A stretch of DNA of 19,531 nucleotides from UCB3 sp964415605 (lineage in GTDB: Bacteria > Chloroflexota > Anaerolineae > Epilineales > Epilineaceae), in the NCBI GenBank assembly GCA_964415605.1, contig CAYQBA010000088.1:1-19531 (forward strand). Reading direction: 5' to 3'. Both the position numbers and the translations under genes were made by a program. Every line of letters begins with the position of its first letter. The first letter of the stretch is position 1. This document shows, piece by piece, positions 13,503 to 19,531 of the stretch. Under the pieces are notes generated by a model. It was not told where the DNA came from and ran no database searches. It worked only from the letters and a program-made list of their open reading frames with translations.

Positions 13503-14210
13503 ATGCCCGATCCTACCCTCGAGCACCACAAGCGCCAGGCGGGCGAAGCCGCGGCGGCATTGGTCGTGCCGGGCATGACCGTCGGGCTCGGCACCGGCTC
13601 GACCGTCCGCTTCACCATCGAGGCCATCGGCCGGCGCCTGGCCACGGGCGCGCTGCGCGACGTCGTCGGCGTGGCCACGTCCAGGGCGACCGAACGCCTG
13701 GCCGCGGCGTGCGGGATCCCGCTGGCTGACCTGGCCGATCGGCCCGTGCTTGACCTGTGCATCGACGGCGCCGACGAGGTGTCGCCCACCCTGGATCTGA
13801 TCAAGGGTCTGGGCGCCGCGCTGCTGCGCGAGAAGATCGTTGCGACCGCCGCGCGGCGGCGGGTGATCGTCGTCGACGCGGGCAAGCGGGTGGCCCGGCT
13901 CGGCACCCGCGCCCATTTGCCCGTCGCGGTGATCCCGTTCGCCTGGCCCGTCCATCTCGACCCCATCCGCGCGCTCGGCGGCGTGCCAGAGCTCCGGCGC
14001 GAGCCGTCCGGCGCTCCGCTGGTCAGCGACGACGGGCTGTACCTCCTGGACTGCCGGTTCCCCGCCGGCATCCCCCATCCCGCGGATCTCGAGGCCGCGC
14101 TCCGGGCGCGGGCGGGTATCGTCGCGACCGGCCTCTTCCTGGGCATGACGGAGATGGTGTTCGTCGCGGGGGCGGAGGGGATGGAGGTCTTGACCGTGTC
14201 TGGATCCTAG
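13503..14210 (+). CDS. rpiA: Ribose-5-phosphate isomerase A
   Basis: 235 residues, the usual length. It interconverts ribose 5-phosphate and ribulose 5-phosphate in the non-oxidative pentose phosphate pathway (cytosol). The family motifs are complete: the phosphate-binding GLGTGST (28-34), TSRATERLA (59-67), the active-site DGADEV (88-93), and KGLGAALLREKIV (101-113) with the Lys and the Glu that acts as general base. VIVVDAGKRV (121-130) also fits. It stands alone between a divergent operon and convergent nrdJ, so it is probably monocistronic. The supply of ribose phosphate fits the neighbouring ribonucleotide reductase, but the two are on opposite strands. Confidence 0.96.
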   Translation: MPDPTLEHHKRQAGEAAAALVVPGMTVGLGTGSTVRFTIEAIGRRLATGALRDVVGVATSRATERLAAACGIPLADLADRPVLDLCIDGADEVSPTLDLIKGLGAALLREKIVATAARRRVIVVDAGKRVARLGTRAHLPVAVIPFAWPVHLDPIRALGGVPELRREPSGAPLVSDDGLYLLDCRFPAGIPHPADLEAALRARAGIVATGLFLGMTEMVFVAGAEGMEVLTVSGS

Positions 14211-14337
14211 ATGGCTGTAGCGGAGTCGCTACACGAAGACCGCGTGGCGCGGACCGACCAGCCTTGCGTCGCGATCCTGGGAACCGCGGCAGGATCGCGC
14301 GATCCCGGCGCGGTCGCCGGGATCGCAAGCTCCGTCC
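14211..14337. repeat. Non-coding cluster of four inverted repeats between convergent rpiA and nrdJ
   Basis: Within 127 bases there are four perfect hairpins: TGTAGCG/CGCTACA (14216-14222 with 14227-14233, loop GAGT); CCGCG/CGCGG (14240-14244 with 14248-14252); CGCGATCCTG/CAGGATCGCG (14270-14279 with 14290-14299); and GCGATCCCGGCG/CGCCGGGATCGC (14299-14310 with 14315-14326, loop CGGT). The GCGATCC/GGATCGC core recurs in the last two. No T-tract follows any stem. It fits a shared transcript end, and also a REP-like dispersed palindromic element. Confidence 0.6.
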
Positions 14338-16962
14338 CTAGCACTGGCTGAAGCCACAGCTGTAGCACTTCCGGCACCCCTCCTCGTTGACCAGCGCGGC
14401 GTGCCCGCAGTCCGGGCAAAGATCGCCGCTGCGCAGCGGGAGCTGCCGGGCCTCGCGTTCCGCCGGGGTGCCCGGAGCCTCCTCGCCACCTCGGTCGCGG
14501 GGCGCGCCGTCGGCGGCATCGAGGTGCTGGGCCAACGCCCGCGCCACGCCGTCCGGCAGGGATGCCACGCGGTTCGGCCCGAAGCCGATCGATCGCCCGC
14601 CACCGATGCCTCCGAGCTGGTGCACGATCTCCGCCAGCCTCTGGCGGGGTGGCACCGGCGAGATCAGCCGCAGCGCGTACGACACCAGGCGCCCGATGGC
14701 CTCGGACACCGCCGCGGTCTCGCTGCCCGCCTTGGCCGTGGTGACGAACACCTCGAATGGCTGGCCATCGCGGTCCCCGTTGACGGTCACGAAGGACTCG
14801 CCGAGCGGCGTCGCCACCTGGATCGTGCAGCCGTCCAGCCGGGTCGGACGCGGGCGCTTCGAGGCTTCAGGCAAGAGCGGCAGGGCCGCCGCATCGCTTG
14901 CCGGCGCGGCGCCATCGGCCTCGGCCGGCCCGCCGCTGGGCGCAGCCTTTGCCTGAGCCGTCGCGAGCGTCTCGAGGACGACGCGATCCCGCGATCCCGT
15001 CACGTACACCGTCAGCCCCTTGCAGCCCAGTCGCCAGCCGAGGTGGTAGGCCTGCGCCACGTCGTCGACGGTGGCGTCCGCCGGGAAGTTGTTCGTCTTG
15101 CTGATCGAGTTGTCGACCCAGCGCTGGATCGCCGCCTGCATGCGCACGTGCGACTCGGCGGAGATGTCCTGGGACACCACGAACGTGTGCCGCACGGCCT
15201 CGGGCACCCCGGCCACGCGCTGGCACGAGCCGTGGATCAGCACCTGATCGACGATCGCCCGGCGCGCCGCCCCGTCCAGGCCGGCCCGGGCGAGCGCTTG
15301 CTCAAAGAGCGGGCTGGCGTAGGTGAGGCGCAGGTCGCGGCCCCCGTCGTCGACGTGCCGGACGTAGGCGAGCGCGAAGACCGGCTCGCAGCCGTACGCC
15401 TCGCAGCCCGCCACCGTGGCGATCGTGCCGGTGGGTGCCACCGTCGTCTGGCAGGCGTTGCGGATGCCATGGGCCCGAATGCCCTCGGCGATTGCCGACC
15501 AGTCGAGGTCGGGGCGGCCCCAAGCCCTGGCGTCGGCTCGCCGCTCCCCGGCGGCAGCCGGTGGGCGCCACGACGTCGCCACGGGGTCGTAGATGCTGCC
15601 GGACAGTGCCGGGAATGGGCCGCGCTCTCGGGCCAGCTCGATGCTCGTGCGCATGCAGTGGAACCGAACGAACGCCATCACCTCGCCGGCGAAGGCCTCG
15701 CCCTCCGGCGATCCATAGCGCACGCCGCAATGGTAAAGGAGGTCGCCGAGCCCCATGATACCCAGGCCGATCCGCCGTGCCCGCAGCGCCGCGTCGCGGA
15801 GCTGCGGCACGGCGGGCACGTAGGCGTTCGCCGTCACGACGTCGTCGAGGAAGCGCGTGGCAAGCGCGACGGTGGCACGCAGGCCGTCCCAGTCCACAGT
15901 CCCAGTGCCGTCCGCGCCGGCCGGCCCGAAGTGGCGCGCCAGGTTGATCGACCCAAGACAGCAGTTCTCGAACGGGCCGAGAAACTGCTCGCCGCACGGG
16001 TTGGTCGCCTCGAGCCGATACAGGTGCGGCACAGGGTTGTCGCGGTTGGCGGTGTCGAGAAACAGCACGCCTGGCTCGCCGTTGTGGTGCGCCTGCCGCA
16101 CGATGCGATCGAAGAGCTCGCGGGCCTGGACGGTCTTGTGCGTCACGATCGGAACACCGGCAGCTTCCGCCTGCTCGAGCGTTCCGTCGAAGCCGCCGTA
16201 CGCCTCCGACGCAACGTCGGGGAACCGCAACGCCCATGGGGTGCCGGCCTCGACGGCTCGCATGAAGGCGTCGGTGATGCCGACCGAAATGTTGAAGTTG
16301 GTGATGGCGTGCTCGGTGGTCTTGCAGGCGATGAACGCCTCAATGTCCGGGTGGTCGACCCTCAAGACACCCATGTTCGCCCCGCGCCGGCTCCCCCCTT
16401 GCGCCACCTCGCCGAAGGCCGCGTCGAACACCCGGAGGAAGCCCACCGGCCCGGTGGCCCGGCCGGCCGACGTGCTCACCCACGCGCCCTCCGGCCTGAG
16501 GCGCGAGAAGTCGAACCCGTTGCCTCCCCCGGTTTGCTGGATCAAGGCCGCGTTGCGCAGGGTCTCGAAGATGCCCGTGGGCGTCCGGCCCATGTCGTCG
16601 CTGATGGGCAACACGAAGCAGGCGGCCAGCTGGCCTAGCGGGGTACCCGCGCCGGTGAACGTGGGCGAGTTCGGGAAGAACCGCAGCGAGGTCAGGAGGT
16701 CGTAGAAGTCGGCCGCGACGCCCTGCGCGTCGCCGCCCCATTCGGTCTCGGCCGCGGCCACGTGCCGGGCGACCCGCCAGAACATCTCTTCTACCGTCTC
16801 GGCCGGCCGGCCGTCGGACCCCCGGCGGAGATAGCGTTTCTCGAGGACGATACGCGCGTTGGGGCCCAGATGGATCGGCCGGTCGGGCCGCCCGGCCTCG
16901 CGGGCTTGACCGTTGGCGGACGCGTGGGCGGCGGGGCTCGGGTGGACGGCGGGCTCGGTCAC
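14338..16962 (-). CDS. nrdJ: Adenosylcobalamin-dependent (class II) ribonucleotide reductase
   Basis: 874 residues. It reduces ribonucleotides to deoxyribonucleotides with a radical generated from coenzyme B12, independent of oxygen. The catalytic barrel shows Cys115 (GQLAACFVLP), the active-site NPCGEQ (Asn321, Cys323, Glu325), the second redox Cys in ENCCLGSIN (Cys334 or 335) and the phosphate-binding APTGTI. These closely match the spacing known from the Thermotoga enzyme. A TSCPD domain follows (about 707-810). The tail CPDC...CRKCYSC...C (849-874) looks like the zinc-binding, thioredoxin-linked end and is complete. There is no N-terminal ATP cone. The start is GTG at 16962, with AGGAG (16973-16969) 6 bases upstream. 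It is transcribed alone from the promoter at 17067-17039. No partner class I or III genes, and no cobalamin riboswitch, are seen nearby. Confidence 0.96.
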   Translation of the reverse strand: MTEPAVHPSPAAHASANGQAREAGRPDRPIHLGPNARIVLEKRYLRRGSDGRPAETVEEMFWRVARHVAAAETEWGGDAQGVAADFYDLLTSLRFFPNSPTFTGAGTPLGQLAACFVLPISDDMGRTPTGIFETLRNAALIQQTGGGNGFDFSRLRPEGAWVSTSAGRATGPVGFLRVFDAAFGEVAQGGSRRGANMGVLRVDHPDIEAFIACKTTEHAITNFNISVGITDAFMRAVEAGTPWALRFPDVASEAYGGFDGTLEQAEAAGVPIVTHKTVQARELFDRIVRQAHHNGEPGVLFLDTANRDNPVPHLYRLEATNPCGEQFLGPFENCCLGSINLARHFGPAGADGTGTVDWDGLRATVALATRFLDDVVTANAYVPAVPQLRDAALRARRIGLGIMGLGDLLYHCGVRYGSPEGEAFAGEVMAFVRFHCMRTSIELARERGPFPALSGSIYDPVATSWRPPAAAGERRADARAWGRPDLDWSAIAEGIRAHGIRNACQTTVAPTGTIATVAGCEAYGCEPVFALAYVRHVDDGGRDLRLTYASPLFEQALARAGLDGAARRAIVDQVLIHGSCQRVAGVPEAVRHTFVVSQDISAESHVRMQAAIQRWVDNSISKTNNFPADATVDDVAQAYHLGWRLGCKGLTVYVTGSRDRVVLETLATAQAKAAPSGGPAEADGAAPASDAAALPLLPEASKRPRPTRLDGCTIQVATPLGESFVTVNGDRDGQPFEVFVTTAKAGSETAAVSEAIGRLVSYALRLISPVPPRQRLAEIVHQLGGIGGGRSIGFGPNRVASLPDGVARALAQHLDAADGAPRDRGGEEAPGTPAEREARQLPLRSGDLCPDCGHAALVNEEGCRKCYSCGFSQC

Positions 16963-16968
16963 CGATGG

Positions 16969-16973
16969 CTCCT
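16969..16973 (-). promoter_or_regulatory. Shine-Dalgarno site that sets the nrdJ GTG start
   Basis: On the minus strand AGGAG lies 6 bases before the GTG at 16962. This is the reason for accepting the non-ATG start. Confidence 0.75.
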
Positions 16974-17038
16974 GACGGGTGTGGGGGGATGCGGGCGGTC
17001 ACCGCGATCGAAGCGAGCGGCGATGGACGGATGGCAGG

Positions 17039-17067
17039 ATTTTAGGCCGGTCGGCATCTGCAATCAA
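17039..17067 (-). promoter_or_regulatory. Sigma70-type promoter of nrdJ
   Basis: On the minus strand TTGATT (17067-17062) is followed by a 17-base spacer and TAAAAT (17044-17039; 5 of 6). The predicted start near 17031 gives a leader of about 70 bases. A short inverted repeat AACG-TT-CGTT (17067-17076) abuts the -35 box. No NrdR-box-like sequence was recognised. Confidence 0.6.
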
Positions 17068-17104
17068 ACGTTCGTTAGGCGGCGAGCCGTGACCGTTCCG
17101 CGGC

Positions 17105-17134
17105 TTCACGCCCGCGGGGCGACGGTGGTATGGT
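17105..17134 (+). promoter_or_regulatory. Possible promoter of the rhodanese lipoprotein gene
   Basis: TTCACG (17105-17110), an 18-base spacer and TATGGT (17129-17134), preceded by TGG as an extended -10. Each box matches 4 of 6. The predicted leader is about 85 bases. A CCGCGG inverted repeat (17098-17103 with 17112-17117) overlaps the -35 region. Confidence 0.35.
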
Positions 17135-17226
17135 TATGTGTCACGGCCCCGGCCGGTCACCCGCCCCGGCGGCCGCGCGCTCTCGATTGCCCGTATCGAC
17201 CGCCCCAAAGGAAAGAGCTGAGTCTC

Positions 17227-17710
17227 ATGAGATTGATCCACAGCCGAAGCTTCGCCTTGCTCGCCAGCAGCCTTGCCCTCGCCGTCGGCTGCGCCGCGCC
17301 GGCGGCCGANNNNNNNNNNNNNNNNNNNNNNNNNNNNNNNNNNNNNNNNNNNNNNNNNNNNNNNNNNNNNNNNNNNNNNNNNNNNNNNNNNNNNNNNNNN
17401 NNNNNNNNNGGCGGCCGTCGACGCCGGCGCCGACATCGTGTTCGTCGATGCCCGCCCACCGCTCGACTACGAGTCCGGCCACGTGGCCGGCGCCATCAAC
17501 GTGCCGTACTTCGAGGCCGAGAAGCACCTCGACCGGGTCCCGCGCGACCGGTGGGCGGTGGTGTATTGCGAGTGCCCACATGCCGAAGCCCAGCAGGTCG
17601 CGGACGCGCTGATGGCGGCGGGCTACACCAAGGTGAAGGTCATCGACGAGGGCCTGGGCGGGTGGCGCGATCTCGGGCGCGAGATCGTGATGGGCACGCC
17701 CGAGAGCTGA
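17227..17710 (+). CDS. Rhodanese-domain lipoprotein, interrupted by the assembly gap
   Basis: Left of the gap (17227-17309) is a lipoprotein signal peptide with the lipobox LAVGC (Cys22), predicting attachment to the outer face of the membrane. Right of the gap is a rhodanese domain in a different nominal frame: VDAGADIVFVDARPPLDYESGHVAGAINVPY, then the active-site loop VVYCECPHAEAQ and GLGGWRDLG. Rhodaneses transfer sulfur through a persulfide on the loop Cys, probably the first Cys after VVY; the physiological acceptor is unknown. The frame break is an artefact of the 100-N filler. For one gene, the true missing length must be a multiple of three. The missing part probably holds a linker and the first strand of the domain. 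A weak AAAGGA (17207-17212) lies 14 bases before the ATG. Two separate genes cannot be excluded but seem less likely. Confidence 0.72.
17310..17409. other. Assembly gap of 100 N
   Basis: Exactly 100 N, the conventional filler for a scaffold gap of unknown length. Both flanks carry GGCGGCCG (17301-17308 and 17409/17410-17417 region), which may be chance in GC-rich DNA or the remains of a short overlap. Confidence 0.95.
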
Positions 17711-17747
17711 GCTGCGCATCCGCACCACGCCGAGGGGCGCGGCGCCC

Positions 17748-18326
17748 GTGTCACAATCTGACTCGAGGGACGCGCCTATCGCTCCATGCCCGCACGCCGG
17801 ACGCGCGGCGGCTGCCTGCGCCGTTGTCGCCATGGCTGCCGTCGCCTTGGCAGTCGCGATCGTCGGCTGCCGGCCCGTGCCGACGGGAACCCTCGAGCTG
17901 CGGTGGCACCTGCCGGCCGGGGCCGGCGCCGGCCTCGACACGGTGCGCATCGCGCCCGAGTGGGCCGGTGCCAATCGCGGGCCGATCCGAGACGCCGATT
18001 GGTCCCGCATCCCGCTGACGACGGACCGGGTGGCGTTCGGCCTCGTGCCGGACGCCACAGGGACGGTCGCCCCGGTCACCGTCGCCCGCGGGCCGCTCCC
18101 CGCCGGCCGGTGGGACCGGGTCTTCGTGGCCGCCCCGTCGGTGACCGCCCGGGCGCCCGATGGCGCGACCATTGCGCTGACCAGCCACATCGAGCCCATC
18201 GCACGGGGCTTCGACCTGCCGAACGGTGGCCGGGTCACCGTCGACATCGAGCTGATCGTGCTCCCGGCCCCGTCGTTCGTCGGCCCTGGGTGGCAGATCT
18301 TCGTCAAGGATGCCCTTGTGCGCTGA
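17748..18326 (+). CDS. Small lipoprotein of unknown function
   Basis: 192 residues from a GTG at 17748, with GAGGGG (17732-17737) 10 bases upstream. A GGGCG/CGCCC hairpin (17735-17739 with 17743-17747) overlaps that site and could weaken initiation. The N-terminus is long for a lipoprotein signal: a hydrophobic run (AAACAVVAMAAVALAVAIVGC) ends in a lipobox with Cys41, so a start further in is possible. The mature domain (about 45-190) is beta-rich. Features such as LPAGRWDRVFVAAPSVTARAP, FDLPNGGRVTVDIELIVLP and the terminus GWQIFVKDALV faintly recall DUF4382-type surface domains; this is a weak impression. It starts 37 bases after the rhodanese gene on the same strand, so the two are probably co-transcribed and both are placed at the cell surface. 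Confidence 0.75.
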   Translation: MSQSDSRDAPIAPCPHAGRAAAACAVVAMAAVALAVAIVGCRPVPTGTLELRWHLPAGAGAGLDTVRIAPEWAGANRGPIRDADWSRIPLTTDRVAFGLVPDATGTVAPVTVARGPLPAGRWDRVFVAAPSVTARAPDGATIALTSHIEPIARGFDLPNGGRVTVDIELIVLPAPSFVGPGWQIFVKDALVR

Positions 18327-18350
18327 CTGTACGCCTTGCGCGCACCGACC

Positions 18351-18356
18351 TATACT
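18351..18356 (+). promoter_or_regulatory. -10 box predicting a leaderless M23 peptidase mRNA
   Basis: TATACT (5 of 6) ends 8 bases before the ATG at 18365, and no Shine-Dalgarno is present. No good -35 box is seen at 16-18 bases. Confidence 0.4.
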
Positions 18357-18364
18357 CGCCATCG

Positions 18365-19531
18365 ATGAGCGACGCGACCACCGCCTCCGATCGTCCGTTC
18401 CACTGGCCGGTCGGGCCAACCCCCGAAGCTCGGACCGGGCCCGAGCTGCCGGCTGGCTGGTACGTGGCCAACCCGTTCGGGCGGGTTTATGAGGCCCGTC
18501 CCGGCCGGCCGGCCGTCCACACCGGCCTGGACCTCAACCTGCGCAGCGGTGGCGACTCAGACCTCGACGTGCCCGTCCACGCCTGCGGCGACGGCATCGT
18601 CACGGCCTCCGGCAGCTACGCGGTGTGGGGCAACATCGTGCTCGTCCAGCACACCCTGACCGACGGCCGGCGGCTCTGGAGCCAGTACGCCCACCTCCAT
18701 CGCCGCACGGTCGCGGTCGGCCAGGCCGTGGTGCGCGGCCAGCAGGTCGGCACCGTCGGCAAGGGTGAATCAGGCCGCTTCACGGCGCACCTGCACTTCG
18801 AGATCCGAATCGCCGATCTGCCGGCACCCCATTGGCCGGGGCTGCGCCCGCAGCCGGTGCGGCGTGCTTATGTCGATCCGGCGACCGCCATCGGCGAAGG
18901 CCTCAAGGCCATCGACGCCGCCCTGCCGCCAATCGTGGCCACCGCCCCGCCGCCAGCGCCGGACGGCGCGCCGGCACCGGACGGCGCGTCTCGCGGGTGG
19001 CCACCGACGTGGTTGCCAGCGCCGGCGCTTGCGGGCGCCGCGATTGCCCGCCACCCGCGCGGCAAGGGCGCGATCGCCATGGACCCCCGTGGGCTGGAGG
19101 GCGGCGATCCGGCCGTCGTGGTGCGCCGCGCGCGCGCGCTCGGGCTGTCGTTCGCGGTGCTCGGGCTCGCCACACCCCCGCGCGACGACGCGGAAGACGA
19201 GTCGCGCGCGGTCGACCGGATCGCGGCGGCGCTCGCCGCGTCGGGCGTCGCCGTCTGGGCGATGGCGACCTTCGGCGCGGCGACGATGCCAGCGGCGGTG
19301 GCGGCCATCGCCGGTTGGGCAGGCACCAGCCGCCTCGCCGGCTGGATCGTCGCGCCCGTCGGCCGCCGCGCGGCCGAGGTCGGCGCCGCGGCCGTGGCCG
19401 GCATCGGGGCGGCCCGGCCAGGGACGCCCGTCGCCGTGCTCCTACCGCTTCACGCCTGGCGCCACGCCGGTGATGGCATCGCGGATCTCGATGCCGCGGA
19501 CGCCATCCTGCCGCAGGTGGACCATGCCGGC
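18365..19531 (+). CDS. M23-family metallopeptidase with an extra C-terminal domain, 3' truncated by the window
   Basis: 389 codons are visible and the frame is open at the right edge. The N-terminal domain has the full M23 (LytM-type) zinc site: H-x-G-x-D as HTGLD (His52, Asp56), YAHL (His110) and H-L-H-F-E (His142, His144). Active members cut peptide cross-links of peptidoglycan. There is no signal peptide or membrane segment at the visible start, which is odd for a wall enzyme; an alternative start or export route is possible. A Pro/Ala linker with a small repeat (APDGAPAPDGA, about 198-210) leads to a second domain from about residue 230 with alternating strands and helices (GAIAMDPRG, LSFAVLGLA, VAVWAMATFG, LAGWIVAP, PVAVLLPLHAW), suggestive of a TIM-barrel glycosidase-like fold. 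No catalytic acid pair is identifiable before the edge. It follows the small lipoprotein by 38 bases but has its own -10 box. Confidence 0.87.
   Translation, partial: MSDATTASDRPFHWPVGPTPEARTGPELPAGWYVANPFGRVYEARPGRPAVHTGLDLNLRSGGDSDLDVPVHACGDGIVTASGSYAVWGNIVLVQHTLTDGRRLWSQYAHLHRRTVAVGQAVVRGQQVGTVGKGESGRFTAHLHFEIRIADLPAPHWPGLRPQPVRRAYVDPATAIGEGLKAIDAALPPIVATAPPPAPDGAPAPDGASRGWPPTWLPAPALAGAAIARHPRGKGAIAMDPRGLEGGDPAVVVRRARALGLSFAVLGLATPPRDDAEDESRAVDRIAAALAASGVAVWAMATFGAATMPAAVAAIAGWAGTSRLAGWIVAPVGRRAAEVGAAAVAGIGAARPGTPVAVLLPLHAWRHAGDGIADLDAADAILPQVDHAG

Noticed and set aside
14216..14326. CRISPR-like repeats in the rpiA-nrdJ junction
   Set aside because: The repeats are inverted, of different lengths and without regular spacers; they are hairpins rather than an array.
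14401..16638. Very long open frame (745 codons) on the plus strand opposite nrdJ
   Set aside because: It is the antisense shadow of a highly conserved gene in GC-rich DNA. Its product is rich in Arg, Ala, His and Gly with no domain, and no ribosome site or promoter supports it.
16963..17226. Cobalamin riboswitch upstream of nrdJ
   Set aside because: No recognisable B12-box or conserved core was found on the minus strand. A computational covariance search was not possible, so this is a by-eye negative.
17310..17409. Frameshifted rhodanese pseudogene
   Set aside because: The apparent frame change is produced by the 100-N filler and not by observed sequence.
18959..18990. Short tandem duplication (CCGGACGGCGCG) in the M23 gene
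   Set aside because: It only encodes a two-unit Ala-Pro-Asp-Gly linker; such linkers are ordinary and carry no further signal.

Overview
The window is a GC-rich piece of bacterial chromosome, densely packed with genes. It is almost certainly from a metagenome-assembled or draft genome, because one run of exactly 100 N (17310-17409) is a scaffold gap. The gene content suggests Chloroflexota, probably Anaerolineae or a relative: a large secreted C25-type protein, an LVIVD-repeat protein, C-termini with an (I/V/A)-x-L-P-hydrophobic signature after Pro/Thr-rich linkers, a B12-dependent (class II) ribonucleotide reductase and lipoproteins. No rRNA or tRNA gene is visible, so this assignment is inference.

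Layout. (1) 1-9387 is a secreted/surface block. It holds a 5'-truncated LVIVD beta-propeller protein (+), an unrecognised 545-residue protein (-), and a 1742-residue multidomain secreted protein (+) with LamG, CBM9-like, regulatory, C25-like, PQQ-type propeller and three FN3 domains. The last two are divergent, and each has a promoter with a perfect TTGACA -35 box. (2) 9515-13411 is a minus-strand operon read right to left: zincin-type metallopeptidase, folP (dihydropteroate synthase), a possible 23-codon bridging ORF, a CYTH triphosphatase and ppx (exopolyphosphatase with HD domain). (3) 13503-14210 is rpiA (+), divergent from the operon across an overlapping bidirectional promoter. (4) 14211-14337 is a non-coding, hairpin-rich convergent junction. 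(5) 14338-16962 is nrdJ (-), with a GTG start and a good sigma70-type promoter. (6) 17227-19531 (+) holds a rhodanese lipoprotein broken by the assembly gap, a small lipoprotein, and an M23 metallopeptidase that runs off the window.

How the genes fit together. The central part is housekeeping: pentose phosphate supply (rpiA), deoxynucleotide synthesis (nrdJ), folate synthesis (folP) and inorganic polyphosphate turnover (CYTH plus ppx). The outer parts make surface or extracellular proteins. The points most worth a second look are: the C25-like domain that appears to have lost both catalytic residues; the 23-codon ORF joined by ATGA overlaps to folP on one side and the CYTH gene on the other; two genes whose -10 boxes lie 7-8 bases before the ATG (predicted leaderless mRNAs); the four-hairpin cluster between rpiA and nrdJ; and an unknown protein with an internal duplication. 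No prophage, transposase, CRISPR array or defence system was seen.
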